15,894 nt of DNA, taken from the NCBI GenBank assembly GCA_020354275.1, contig CP070645.1:1328843-1344736 (forward strand), in the 5' to 3' direction. Source of the stretch: Dehalococcoidales bacterium. GTDB lineage: Bacteria > Chloroflexota > Dehalococcoidia > Dehalococcoidales > UBA2162. This document shows positions 6,302 through 13,788 of this stretch, one piece after another. The first letter of the stretch is position 1. Each line of letters starts with the position of its first letter. A program made the translations under genes and the position numbers. The notes beneath the pieces were generated by a model, which was not told the DNA's origin, did no database searches, and saw only the letters and a list, made by a program, of their open reading frames with translations.

Positions 6302-7911
6302 GTTTGGGCTACCCCCCTCTGTGAAATTGCGAAAATGGCCAGAACCCCCAGTGCTGCCAGTAGCAGCATTACCATTGACAGGGCCGCGGCATCGCCGACA
6401 TCGCCCCGGTATATCGCCTCAAACACGTCTACCGACAGTACCTTATTGCTGGGGTTGATGACGAAAATAATCGCCCCCACCGTCTGCACCGTGGCCACGA
6501 AGGCATAAAGGGCACTGACCACAAGCGCCGGACGTGACAGCGGCATGACAATGCGGAAGAATGTTGATAACCTTGACGCCCCCAGGCTGGCCGATGCGTC
6601 CTCGATGGAACGGTCCTGCTGACCCAGGACACTTACCCCGGAACGGAGCCCCAAGGGCAGTTCACGAATTACGGTCACGGCAATGACGATTGCCCAGGTC
6701 CCGGTAAGTAGAAACGGGGCGTGGTTGAAGGCCAGTATATAGCCAACACCCATCAGCGTACCGGGCAGGGCAAAGGGCAGGGTCGTCAGCAAATCTATAA
6801 GGTTCCGGCCTTTGAACTGAATCCTGGTTACCAGATAGGCGATAACAAGCCCCACCAGGCTCATCACCAGGCTGGTTATGGAGGCAAATACAATCGTGTT
6901 CATAATACTGTTCCAGCCGCGCTGGGGTACAATGCGGAAGTGCTCCAGGGTAAAGGAGAAGTCCGCCCCCAGGTGCCGAGTAAACGACGCCAGAAACACG
7001 GATACTAGTATCATAAATACCAGGCTGGAAAATAAAAGGCAGACCGACCACAGCGTTGCCTTCAGCGGCCGTTTCAAATCGATCTCTCTGGGCTGGCCGC
7101 TCTCCACCTGCAGGCGGACCCGGCTGCCCGTCGCCTGCACCCGTGAATAGAACCAGAAGACAACAAGGCAGATAAGCAGCAGAATAGCGTTCAGTGTCGA
7201 CGCCATTCCCATATTATAGGTGCCGATAAGCTGGCTGTAGGATGCCGATGCCAGTGTATCAAACCGTCCCCCCAGAATCAACGGTGTCCCGAAATCAGCC
7301 ATGGAACGCAGGAATACCAGCAGGAGAGCGCCGATTATACCGGGGCGGATCAGCGGCAGCGTCACCGTCTTCATCACCTCCCACTCGCTGGCACCGAGAT
7401 TACGGGCGGCATCTTCCACCTGCCGGTCAACACCGAGCATGACCGCCGAAATAATCAGGAAGGTTATGGTGGTGAAATCCAGGGTCTGGATAAAGAGGAC
7501 GCTCTTCCAGCTGTAGATATCCCAGGTGACACCCAGCAGCTTATAGGTTATCAGCCCGTTACGCCCGAAGAGAAAGATATAGGCCAGCGTGGAAACAAAG
7601 CCGGGTATAATCATCGGCAGGACGGCTGCCACGCTGAAGAAACGGCGCAGTGGCAGGGTGGTCTTAAATACGGTGAGAGAGATTATCAGGCCGAGAACGG
7701 TGGACAGCACCGCGGCACCGGCCGCTACCAGCAGGCTGCCCCAGATTGTAGAAGCGAACTGCGGCTTGGTGAAGGCATCAATGTAGTTGTCCAGCCCGAT
7801 TCGCTCACCGACACTCAGGCTCTTGACGAGAACACTGAGCGTTGGGTAGACAACGAATACCAGCAGGACCAGAAATATAACCGAGGGCAGAAGGTACTTT
7901 TGCCACCGCAT
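6259..7911 (-). CDS. ABC transporter permease, fused two-domain (FbpB/AfuB-like)
   Basis: This 550-residue membrane protein holds two homologous halves of about six transmembrane helices each. Many binding-protein-dependent importers make these as separate polypeptides. Each half has the cytoplasmic EAA loop that docks on the ATPase. The first reads EDAARNLGASEWEVMKTVTLPLIRPG (around 180-205); the second reads EDASASLGASRLSTFFRIVMPLSRPA in the second half. The fused arrangement and length match the Fe3+/hexose-phosphate/2-aminoethylphosphonate permeases. The ATG at 7911 has no clear ribosome site, and 93 nt separate it from the binding-protein gene upstream. Its 3' end overlaps the ATPase gene. 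Confidence 0.93.
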   Translation of the reverse strand: MRWQKYLLPSVIFLVLLVFVVYPTLSVLVKSLSVGERIGLDNYIDAFTKPQFASTIWGSLLVAAGAAVLSTVLGLIISLTVFKTTLPLRRFFSVAAVLPMIIPGFVSTLAYIFLFGRNGLITYKLLGVTWDIYSWKSVLFIQTLDFTTITFLIISAVMLGVDRQVEDAARNLGASEWEVMKTVTLPLIRPGIIGALLLVFLRSMADFGTPLILGGRFDTLASASYSQLIGTYNMGMASTLNAILLLICLVVFWFYSRVQATGSRVRLQVESGQPREIDLKRPLKATLWSVCLLFSSLVFMILVSVFLASFTRHLGADFSFTLEHFRIVPQRGWNSIMNTIVFASITSLVMSLVGLVIAYLVTRIQFKGRNLIDLLTTLPFALPGTLMGVGYILAFNHAPFLLTGTWAIVIAVTVIRELPLGLRSGVSVLGQQDRSIEDASASLGASRLSTFFRIVMPLSRPALVVSALYAFVATVQTVGAIIFVINPSNKVLSVDVFEAIYRGDVGDAAALSMVMLLLAALGVLAIFAISQRGVAQTWVHRVLTHHASAQ

Positions 7912-8004
7912 CCGGTCTTATCACGGTTTATGGGGTTGAATCCCGGTAAATGTATTGTTCAGGCAGAGATTCAGCCTCGATACCATTTTCTCCTTCAGTG
8001 TTTA

Positions 8005-9033
8005 CTATTGAAATTGGGGGTAGCGCTGGTTAAATTCGGCGACTACTCTTTCCCGTTCCGCACCCCACTTGATGTGGTCATAAGCCACCAGATTTAATTC
8101 ACTTAAATTGGGAACGCCAGCCAGGGTATCGACATCCGTTGTCGGCACACGCGGGCTGGCCTGCATTAGAACCCTCTGGCCTTCCGCTGACAGGCACCAG
8201 TCAACAAACTTCTTAGCGTTGCCGGGATGGCGGGCCCCTTTCACTATCGCCACCGGCGAAGGCCAGGCCAGCACCCCATCCGAAGGGAAGACGGACGTCA
8301 GGGGCGCGTCCGGGTTATTTATGATCGAAATATGGGGGTCAGGAACGATACCGATGGCATACTCGCCGGCCAAGGCCTTGCTGGCCGGGGCCGAGCCGCT
8401 CTTCTCCAGAAACGGGATGTTGGCGTACATTTCATCCAGAAATGCCCAGCCGTCTTCTTCTCCCATTATCTGCAGCACTCCCGATACCGTGGTGTAGGCC
8501 GTCCCTGAGGTGTTGGGGTTGGAGGCCAGAAGCTCGTCATGGTACGACGGGTCTTCCAGATCGATCCAGGACTCGGGCAGGACCAGCCCCTTGTCCTCCA
8601 AGCGGTCATCATTGACTAGAAAGCCGACCACCACCAGGGAAACGCCCGTCCAATAACCTTCTTCGTCGCGGAAAGCCTCATCGACATTCCCGGCATTGGG
8701 GGACTGGTAGGCGATAATCAGGTCCTCACTTTTCGCCTGGATGAAGGCATCTGACCCGCCACCGAACCATACATCGGTCTGAGGGTTGTCTTTCTCCGCC
8801 CGCAGACGTGTCAGCACCTCGCCCGAAGACATCGTCAACAGCTCGACCTTGATGCCGGTCGCATCCTCAAACTCGGCGGCGATTATGTCCGGGCCACCGT
8901 AGGCGACATATATGCTCAGTACCTGCGCTTCCTCATCGGTACCGCAGGCATTCAACGGCAGTACCGCCGCCAGTAGGCAAAACGCTATTACCAGGCTGGC
9001 CCAGCGTAAACCTTTTTTACCCCGTATCTTCAT
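8005..9033 (-). CDS. ABC transporter substrate-binding lipoprotein (AfuA/FbpA/PhnS-like)
   Basis: This is a 342-residue type-II periplasmic-binding-fold protein. The N-terminus KIRGKKGLRWA is positively charged, followed by a hydrophobic run to the lipobox LNAC (Cys30), so it should be membrane-anchored outside the cell. The body starts with SIYVAYGGPDIIAAEFEDATGI. It contains GGGSDAFIQAKSEDL (binding-site loop) and ends with GNAKKFVDWCLSAEGQ, a family signature. The paired tyrosines that hold iron in classical Fe3+-binding proteins are not visible, which argues for an organic ligand. The start is ATG 9033, because AAAGGAG lies 7 nt upstream; a longer TTG-initiated frame reaches 9060 but has no support. 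The stop of the TIM-barrel gene lies 33 nt upstream. Confidence 0.92.
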   Translation of the reverse strand: MKIRGKKGLRWASLVIAFCLLAAVLPLNACGTDEEAQVLSIYVAYGGPDIIAAEFEDATGIKVELLTMSSGEVLTRLRAEKDNPQTDVWFGGGSDAFIQAKSEDLIIAYQSPNAGNVDEAFRDEEGYWTGVSLVVVGFLVNDDRLEDKGLVLPESWIDLEDPSYHDELLASNPNTSGTAYTTVSGVLQIMGEEDGWAFLDEMYANIPFLEKSGSAPASKALAGEYAIGIVPDPHISIINNPDAPLTSVFPSDGVLAWPSPVAIVKGARHPGNAKKFVDWCLSAEGQRVLMQASPRVPTTDVDTLAGVPNLSELNLVAYDHIKWGAERERVVAEFNQRYPQFQ

Positions 9034-9066
9034 GCCAATTCTCCTTTCCGGCTTTTTCAAATGAAA

Positions 9067-9873
9067 TTATGTGCTTTCACCCGGTACTAAAGTATTCCGC
9101 TTTTTCAGGTAATCAACCAGTAAATCTCTTGTATCTAAAGCCTCACTGTAATTATCCAGTTCCAGGGTCCACCAGCGGCAGCCAGTTTCTAATAGAAAAT
9201 CAATAACCGGGCCCAGAACCGCCATATCGGTCGGTGGATAGTGCCGATCCAGCTCACGCTCGTAGACATGTGCCTCAACCAGCCTGGGAGCGACCATCCG
9301 CAGGAAATCGATGACCGTCAACTCACCGTCAACAACGCGCTGGCTGGAAACGGCATGCCCCACATCAAAGGTAATCATAGTCCCTGATTTCTCAGCCCAG
9401 GTGGTAACAGTTTCCGGGTGGCTGGTCGGCCCACGCCTCAGGTTCTCTAGGCAGAGGGTAATACCCAGGCTGCTGGCATAATCCACCAGATAGCCAAGGT
9501 TATCCACCGCTTTCTCGGCATCAATTTCATCATCGGGGTTAAGGCCGATATGCACCGTTATTACCGGCTGCCCCAGGCCATGTATCGCCTGCAATGCCGA
9601 CTTGTGTAGTTGCACCGCCCGTTCGGATACTGAATCATCAATATGCCCAATCTCATAATCCGGGAAGAAACCGTGGTACCGTACCGGTATTCCTTCCTTG
9701 AGGAATCGGTCAATATGCCGGGCTACTTGAGTTAGGGCATCCGGATTGGGCCCGTATTCCAGGGCAAACCCGTTCTCTCTAATCCATTGAAAACGTTTGG
9801 GGTAGGTCTGCCATCGGGCCGAAAGGGCTATTACCGGTTGGTAAGACAAAGCAGCCTGCCAGTTATCTTCCAT
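9067..9873 (-). CDS. Sugar phosphate isomerase/epimerase-like TIM-barrel protein (AP endonuclease 2 / xylose isomerase-like)
   Basis: This 268-residue protein is of the xylose-isomerase-like TIM-barrel type (PF01261). The expected strand-end metal ligands can be followed: His in PVRYHGFF, His in VITVHIG, Glu in ITLCLENLRRG, Asp and His in MITFDVGHAVSS, His in LVEAHVYE and Glu in WWTLELDNY. Relatives isomerise or epimerise sugars and inosose-type compounds, or act as AP endonucleases; the exact reaction is unknown. It is the first gene of the transporter operon, 33 nt before the binding protein, and its product probably processes the imported compound. The ATG at 9873 has no ribosome site. The predicted -10 lies only 9 nt upstream, so the message may be leaderless or nearly so. 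Confidence 0.85.
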   Translation of the reverse strand: MEDNWQAALSYQPVIALSARWQTYPKRFQWIRENGFALEYGPNPDALTQVARHIDRFLKEGIPVRYHGFFPDYEIGHIDDSVSERAVQLHKSALQAIHGLGQPVITVHIGLNPDDEIDAEKAVDNLGYLVDYASSLGITLCLENLRRGPTSHPETVTTWAEKSGTMITFDVGHAVSSQRVVDGELTVIDFLRMVAPRLVEAHVYERELDRHYPPTDMAVLGPVIDFLLETGCRWWTLELDNYSEALDTRDLLVDYLKKRNTLVPGEST

Positions 9874-9882
9874 CTATTCGAT

Positions 9883-9911
9883 ATTATCTCATAAATGTTA
9901 TTTTTAGGCAA
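9883..9911 (-). promoter_or_regulatory. Possible promoter for the TIM-barrel/ABC operon
   Basis: On the minus strand, TTGCCT (9906-9911), a 17-nt spacer and GATAAT (9883-9888) precede the operon. The -10 matches 5 of 6 bases and the -35 matches 4 of 6. The start of transcription would fall within a few bases of the ATG, which fits the missing ribosome site. Confidence 0.35.
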
Positions 9912-9912
9912 T

Positions 9913-9924
9913 ATAAATATTTAT
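9913..9924. promoter_or_regulatory. AT-rich palindrome, possible LysR-type operator
   Basis: ATAAATATTTAT is a perfect 12-nt palindrome in the divergent promoter region, just upstream of the operon's -35. LysR regulators commonly bind AT-rich dyads (T-N11-A) in such gaps. At this base composition a chance palindrome is quite possible. Confidence 0.35.
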
Positions 9925-9934
9925 TATAATTACA

Positions 9935-9963
9935 TGGACAAAACTAGCTACCCGTTATACAAT
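9935..9963 (+). promoter_or_regulatory. Sigma70-like promoter for the LysR gene
   Basis: TGGACA (9935-9940), a 17-nt spacer and TACAAT (9958-9963) match consensus at 5 of 6 bases in each hexamer. It lies 39 nt upstream of the ATG at 10003 and downstream of the longer-frame start at 9895, so it supports the shorter protein. Confidence 0.6.
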
Positions 9964-10002
9964 GCACTGGTTGACATTACTCAGACACCTGGCGGTGGTA
10001 CT

Positions 10003-10896
10003 ATGAATCTGGATTACCTGAGGACATTCCGTGAAGTTGTTGAGGCCGGTAATTTCTCAGAGGTTGCCCGGAAGCTATCGATTTCGCAGCCGGCCGTATC
10101 CTTCCAGATCCAGAAACTGGAGCACGAACTGGGGGTGCGCCTGATTGACCGAGGTCAGAAAGGGGTCACCCTTACCGAGGCGGGCAAAAGGCTGCTCCGC
10201 TTCGCTGAAACCGTCAACCGAGAAAGAGAAACCCTCGCACTTGATATTAATAAGCTGAGGGAAGAAATCGTAGGTGACCTGGTTATTACCGCCAGTACCA
10301 TTCCCGGAAACTACATCCTACCCAATCTACTCAGCGAATTCAAGGCCTTACACCCGGCGGTAACTATTCAGGCCGCTGTCTCCGATTCCGGCACCGTTAT
10401 CGACCGCATCGTTAACAGGGCCTTTGAGGTGGGGTTCTGCGGGATAGCGCCAGAAAGCCGGGAGCTGACATCGTTTGAGATAGCCCAGGACGAGATAGTG
10501 CTGATAGCCTTCCCAGAGCACCCCCTGGCCTCCCGGGACGAAATTTCGGTTACGGAGCTACTGGAAGAACCGATGATCCTCCGGGAGGAACCTTCCGGTA
10601 CCAGGCGAACCGTAGAAATGCAACTGCTCGATGCGGGGTTTGACATCAGGCAATGCAGGCCGGCCCTGATACTGGACACAACGGATTCGGTGATAACCGC
10701 TGTCGAAGCCCGAGCCGGCATCGCCTTCGTTTCCAACCTGGCCATTAAGAAAAGCCTGGCCCTGGGCTTAATTCGGGTAGTTCCCATCAAGGGAATCAGG
10801 CTGATACGGGGCTTCTTCTGCATATACCGTCAGGAAAGGATAGTTTCCCGGTTGCTCACCGAATTCCTGGCGTTTATCCGCAACAAGACAGCCTGA
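10003..10896 (+). CDS. LysR-family transcriptional regulator
   Basis: This 297-residue protein has the standard length for the family. The N-terminal winged helix-turn-helix starts MNLDYLRTFREVVEAGNFSE, continues VARKLSISQPAVSFQIQKLE (21-40) and ends in ELGVRLIDRG. A linker helix follows, then an effector-binding domain of the periplasmic-binding fold (about 90-295). The start at 10003 gives the canonical N-terminus and follows a GGTGG site and a good promoter. The frame extends to an ATG at 9895, but that would add 36 residues encoded upstream of and within the promoter. The gene is divergent from the TIM-barrel/ABC operon, the classical arrangement for a LysR protein that controls its neighbour in response to the imported or processed compound. 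The ligand is unknown. Confidence 0.93.
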   Translation: MNLDYLRTFREVVEAGNFSEVARKLSISQPAVSFQIQKLEHELGVRLIDRGQKGVTLTEAGKRLLRFAETVNRERETLALDINKLREEIVGDLVITASTIPGNYILPNLLSEFKALHPAVTIQAAVSDSGTVIDRIVNRAFEVGFCGIAPESRELTSFEIAQDEIVLIAFPEHPLASRDEISVTELLEEPMILREEPSGTRRTVEMQLLDAGFDIRQCRPALILDTTDSVITAVEARAGIAFVSNLAIKKSLALGLIRVVPIKGIRLIRGFFCIYRQERIVSRLLTEFLAFIRNKTA

Positions 10897-10916
10897 GTAT
10901 TCCAGACTGCTGATAC

Positions 10917-11420
10917 CTATTCGATAAGCTTGAACATCCTTCTGGGAGCACCGCATATAGGGCACTTCTCAGGGGCTTCACCCTCAACGGTATTGCCGCA
11001 GTACTGGCAGACATAATAGGGCTTCTCGTCCATGGTCTGGCCCTTTTCCAACATATCGAGGGCAGACCGGTACATACCGTGGTGGATTTCCTCAACCTTA
11101 TTGGCCATGTCAAAGCTATCCCTTGCCTTGTCCTTGCCTTCGGCTTCCGCCTGCTTGATGAACGACGGATACATATCGGTAAACTCGTGGTTCTCCCCAC
11201 CAATGGCCGCCAGCAGATTTTCACGGGTCTTTTTGATCCCTTCCATAACCGTCAGGTGGTTGCGGGCATGTACCGTTTCAGCATCAGCGGCAGCCCGGAA
11301 TAATTTTGCTACCTGCCGGTAACCCTCTTTATCGGCCTGCTCAGCAAAGAAAGTATATTTGCGATTAGCCTGGCTCTCGCCAGAGAAAGCAGATTCCAGG
11401 TTTTCACTTGTATTAGCCAA
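10917..11420 (-). CDS. rbr: Rubrerythrin
   Basis: This 167-residue non-heme iron protein reduces hydrogen peroxide in the cytoplasm of anaerobes and microaerophiles, with electrons from rubredoxin or NAD(P)H oxidoreductases. The four-helix diiron domain shows SGESQANRKY (Glu15), DAETVHARNHL (Glu48, His51), ENHEFTDMYP (Glu79) and KVEEIHHGMY (Glu110/Glu111 with His113/His114). The C-terminal rubredoxin-like domain has CQYC (138, 141) and CPIC (153, 156). The start is a TTG at 11420, because GAGGAGG (11427-11433) lies 6 nt upstream and the resulting MANTSENLESAFSGESQAN is the usual rubrerythrin beginning. A longer frame to 11540 would run through the terminator hairpin and is not credible. The gene is monocistronic. 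Confidence 0.95.
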   Translation of the reverse strand: MANTSENLESAFSGESQANRKYTFFAEQADKEGYRQVAKLFRAAADAETVHARNHLTVMEGIKKTRENLLAAIGGENHEFTDMYPSFIKQAEAEGKDKARDSFDMANKVEEIHHGMYRSALDMLEKGQTMDEKPYYVCQYCGNTVEGEAPEKCPICGAPRRMFKLIE

Positions 11421-11451
11421 AATAAACCTCCTCGTTAAGCCCTTCATCTCT

Positions 11452-11481
11452 ATTCTACAAGTATTTTCCGGATATAAACAA
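11452..11481 (-). promoter_or_regulatory. Possible promoter for rubrerythrin
   Basis: TTGTTT (11476-11481), 18 nt and TAGAAT (11452-11457) occur on the minus strand, 31 nt before the TTG start. The -10 is good (5 of 6) and identical to the -10 of the Hsp20 promoter; the -35 is weaker. Confidence 0.4.
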
Positions 11482-11495
11482 TCCGTCCTGTCGTT

Positions 11496-11529
11496 AAAAA
11501 CGGGGTAGGCGGGATTTACCCGCCTACCC
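11496..11529 (-). terminator. Rho-independent terminator after Hsp20
   Basis: An 11-bp perfect GC-rich stem (GGGTAGGCGGG at 11503-11513 pairing with CCCGCCTACCC at 11519-11529) closes a 5-nt loop. On the minus strand it is followed by CG and a TTTTT tract. It ends the Hsp20 transcript 24 nt after its stop and insulates rubrerythrin. A TTTT on the plus side may make it bidirectional. Confidence 0.85.
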
Positions 11530-11552
11530 TTTTCCACCATCCCACCCCAATA

Positions 11553-12059
11553 CTAACTGGATTTTTCCTTACGCTTCCTGGGGCGTTTCTTCTCTTCACC
11601 CTGGGACAGTTTAGCCTTTACCTCAATCTGCCGTGGCTTTTCTTCCTCAGCTCTGGGTAGCCGTATCTCCAGCAGACCGTTCTCAAATGTGGCTGTTACC
11701 TTATCCGTAATTACCGGGAAGGGAAGCGTCATCGAGCGGAAATAGCGCCCGAAGTACCGTTCGCCGGTATAGTGTTTGACGTTGTCAGCCTTTTCTTCCT
11801 GTTTCTTTTCGGCCTTTATCGTCAGGTGATCACCCTCAAGGCTGATATCAATATCTTCATTTTTAACATCACCAAGCTCCGCCTTGACCACCAGTTCACC
11901 GTTTTCCTCGTAAACATCGGTGCGGGGTACAAAACTGTATTGATAGCCAAACGTACCGTTGAAGACATCACCAATCTCCCGGAAAATGTCAAACGGTCGG
12001 TAGAATGGGTCCATCAACCTTAACGCCATACCCGGCCTCCTTCTGATTATCATCGCCAT
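11553..12059 (-). CDS. Small heat-shock protein Hsp20 (alpha-crystallin family)
   Basis: This 168-residue ATP-independent holdase chaperone keeps unfolding proteins soluble in the cytoplasm. The N-terminal arm carries MDPFYRPFDIFREIGDVF, typical of bacterial Hsp20. The alpha-crystallin domain (about 44-150) begins with PRTDVYEENGELVVKAELGDV. It includes SLEGDHLTIKAEKK, ERYFGRYFRSMTLP and the signature TFENGLLEIRLPR. A VKAKL segment and a Lys/Arg/Glu-rich tail follow. The start at 12059 has AGGAGG about 10 nt upstream; a second in-frame ATG lies two codons later. It has its own promoter and terminator, so it is a single-gene unit. No CIRCE element was seen. Confidence 0.95.
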   Translation of the reverse strand: MAMIIRRRPGMALRLMDPFYRPFDIFREIGDVFNGTFGYQYSFVPRTDVYEENGELVVKAELGDVKNEDIDISLEGDHLTIKAEKKQEEKADNVKHYTGERYFGRYFRSMTLPFPVITDKVTATFENGLLEIRLPRAEEEKPRQIEVKAKLSQGEEKKRPRKRKEKSS

Positions 12060-12090
12060 ATCAGAAAACCTCCTTTATTCTTTCTAAACA

Positions 12091-12119
12091 ATTCTATTCC
12101 ACCTCTGTGCCGGTGTAAG
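12091..12119 (-). promoter_or_regulatory. Possible promoter for Hsp20
   Basis: CTTACA (12114-12119), 17 nt and TAGAAT (12091-12096) lie on the minus strand, 31 nt upstream of the Hsp20 ATG. Matches to consensus are 4 and 5 of 6. Confidence 0.4.
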
Positions 12120-12265
12120 TGATAGTAGTCACATTATCGTAAAAAACAGGGCCATTATTACCACATCCGTGAACTGGCTATACAGCTACCAAACCAGGTG
12201 TTAAGATGCTAATATGTAGTCGTTTTGCCCGATATATGAGAAACATGGCATATTGACACATCAGT

Positions 12266-12296
12266 TTGACTAGTAAAAAGTGTGAACTGCTATTAT
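12266..12296 (+). promoter_or_regulatory. Possible promoter for the secreted hydrolase
   Basis: TTGACT (12266-12271) and TATTAT (12291-12296) are each 5 of 6 to consensus but separated by 19 nt, which is longer than ideal. A perfect TTGACA at 12253-12258 has no -10 at proper spacing. The hydrolase ATG is 16 nt after the -10, with AAAGGT 4 nt before it. Confidence 0.35.
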
Positions 12297-12312
12297 TGTC
12301 TTTAAAGGTATT

Positions 12313-13746
12313 ATGGGACGTTTTGTATTATCAATAAATATGGCACTTTGTACCTTCCTGGTACTCTCCATGCCAGGATTGTCAACGCCAGAAAATACCG
12401 TTCTGGTCAAGGAGTTAAACCTTGTTTACCTCCACGGCGCCGGTGGCAACGCCTGTGCCTTCCAGCTGTTGGATGACTATCTTACCGGGCAACTACCCGG
12501 ATACATCCTTGATTACGAGAAGGCCAATCCGGGCATTGAGATACAGGTCAACAAACTGAGGAGATGCTACCCGGGCTATGAAGACATTGAGACCTGGGCG
12601 GGTAACATCGTTGATAGTATCAACGAGCACTTCGCCGGTAAGGAGAACCTGATCTTAATCGGACATAGTATGGGTGGCAAGGCAGCCCTTTATGCTGTAG
12701 CCCAGGACGTGGGCGGCCTGGCGGACCGGGTGGTCATGGTGACGACTATCAACAGCCCCATCAAGAGCCTCAACCGCTACTCTGTTACCGGGGGTGGTTC
12801 CGTAGAGCAATATTGCGGAATCAGGTGGTTTGGCACCGATGAGGGGATCTGCAATTCTGTCGCCAGTTACGACAGCTCTCAGGACGGGACCTGGGTGGCT
12901 CAAAACAAACACTGGCTGGCTTTCATATCGGGTGAAGGGGCACCCCTGAGCGACCAGTTCAATGTCAGCGGCGTTGATGCCTGGCCCAGAGACATTGACG
13001 ATTTAATTGTACCGCTCTCGGCCCAGTATGCCGGTACCGCCGATGTGGTCTACTATGGAGAGTACGGTCACAGCGACTTCGGTGTAATAGATGAAGTGGC
13101 CGCATTTATCGGTGATAATATTCTTCACTATATTTTCGGTGGCAATATTGAACGCTCCCTATTCACCATGGGCAGCACCTTCGAACACAGGGCTGACTGG
13201 TTGCTGGGAACAGACCACTGGGAAGATACTGCCGGTGAAATACCGGCCACCAGCGGTAAGATAGAGCACACCAACGAATCATATACCAGGTGGCAGGAAT
13301 GGGTGGACATAGTGGGCGGTTGCCGGCCAGGCGGGTTAAAAGGCAGCTATCACGTTAAAAGAACATCCCTCCCTGTTCTCACCGCTGTCATGGAGGCAGA
13401 CTGGGTAGACCTGGACAATCCCGCAGACTGTCAGCTTTACCTGCGTACCAGGGCTGCCCCGAGGACCACGGTAGAGGTGGAATGGCGTGTTTTGCAGCGC
13501 GGATTACTCCCCGAAGGAATCAGGCGTGACCACTACGAGGTTGAGATAACCGACGGTACACCGCTTACCGGTATCAGGCGGGTTTCCTGGTTGAGCGATG
13601 ACCCGCGTGACCTCAGGTTACGGATATGGTCGGAAGCACAGAGCCCCTTCCGCTGGTTCAAAGCCGATTGGCGGGTCTATTACAAAGAAATCCAGTACAG
13701 GAAAGTGATTGATGGAATCCCCACAGTGACACCGGTTAATGAGTAA
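12313..13746 (+). CDS. Secreted alpha/beta-hydrolase (lipase/esterase-like) with beta-rich C-terminal region
   Basis: This 477-residue protein has a hydrophobic N-terminus (about 4-24) that looks like a signal peptide or membrane anchor. The hydrolase core runs from about 35 to 275. It contains the oxyanion-side LVYLHGAGGNA (37-47) and the nucleophile elbow LIGHSMGGKAA with Ser119. A likely acidic residue is Asp229 or Asp230 in DIDDLIVP, and the likely catalytic histidine is His253 in EYGHSDF. This is the order expected for lipases and esterases. After about residue 320 there is a separate region of alternating hydrophobic strands, rich in Trp and Arg, that I do not recognise. It could be a binding or lid domain. 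The substrate is unknown. The gene is convergent with the M50-like gene. Confidence 0.85.
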   Translation: MGRFVLSINMALCTFLVLSMPGLSTPENTVLVKELNLVYLHGAGGNACAFQLLDDYLTGQLPGYILDYEKANPGIEIQVNKLRRCYPGYEDIETWAGNIVDSINEHFAGKENLILIGHSMGGKAALYAVAQDVGGLADRVVMVTTINSPIKSLNRYSVTGGGSVEQYCGIRWFGTDEGICNSVASYDSSQDGTWVAQNKHWLAFISGEGAPLSDQFNVSGVDAWPRDIDDLIVPLSAQYAGTADVVYYGEYGHSDFGVIDEVAAFIGDNILHYIFGGNIERSLFTMGSTFEHRADWLLGTDHWEDTAGEIPATSGKIEHTNESYTRWQEWVDIVGGCRPGGLKGSYHVKRTSLPVLTAVMEADWVDLDNPADCQLYLRTRAAPRTTVEVEWRVLQRGLLPEGIRRDHYEVEITDGTPLTGIRRVSWLSDDPRDLRLRIWSEAQSPFRWFKADWRVYYKEIQYRKVIDGIPTVTPVNE

Positions 13747-13750
13747 CCCA

Positions 13751-13788
13751 GGGGTAAGGGCTTAATATACCTGTAGCTCCATTTTTTT
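13751..13788 (+). terminator. Possible terminator of the hydrolase gene
   Basis: A weak imperfect stem (AGGGGTA with TACCT) lies a few bases after the stop. A T7 tract at 13782-13788 follows after some unpaired bases. The stem is poor, so the call rests mainly on the T-run in a convergent gap. Confidence 0.3.

Noticed and set aside
9034..9060. TTG-initiated extension of the substrate-binding protein
   Set aside because: A strong AAAGGAG site inside the extension points to ATG 9033, which also gives a normal lipoprotein signal sequence.
9895..10002. N-terminal extension of the LysR protein from ATG 9895
   Set aside because: It lies upstream of and across the likely promoter at 9935-9963, and it adds residues not typical of the family. 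ATG 10003 gives the standard N-terminus.
10368..10823. Minus-strand ORF of 151 codons inside the LysR gene
   Set aside because: It is low-complexity Ser/Arg-rich shadow coding opposite a clear LysR protein.
12060..12312. CIRCE-type heat-shock operator or RNA thermometer between Hsp20 and the hydrolase
   Set aside because: No TTAGCACTC/GAGTGCTAA dyad is present, and no convincing hairpin covers the Hsp20 ribosome site.
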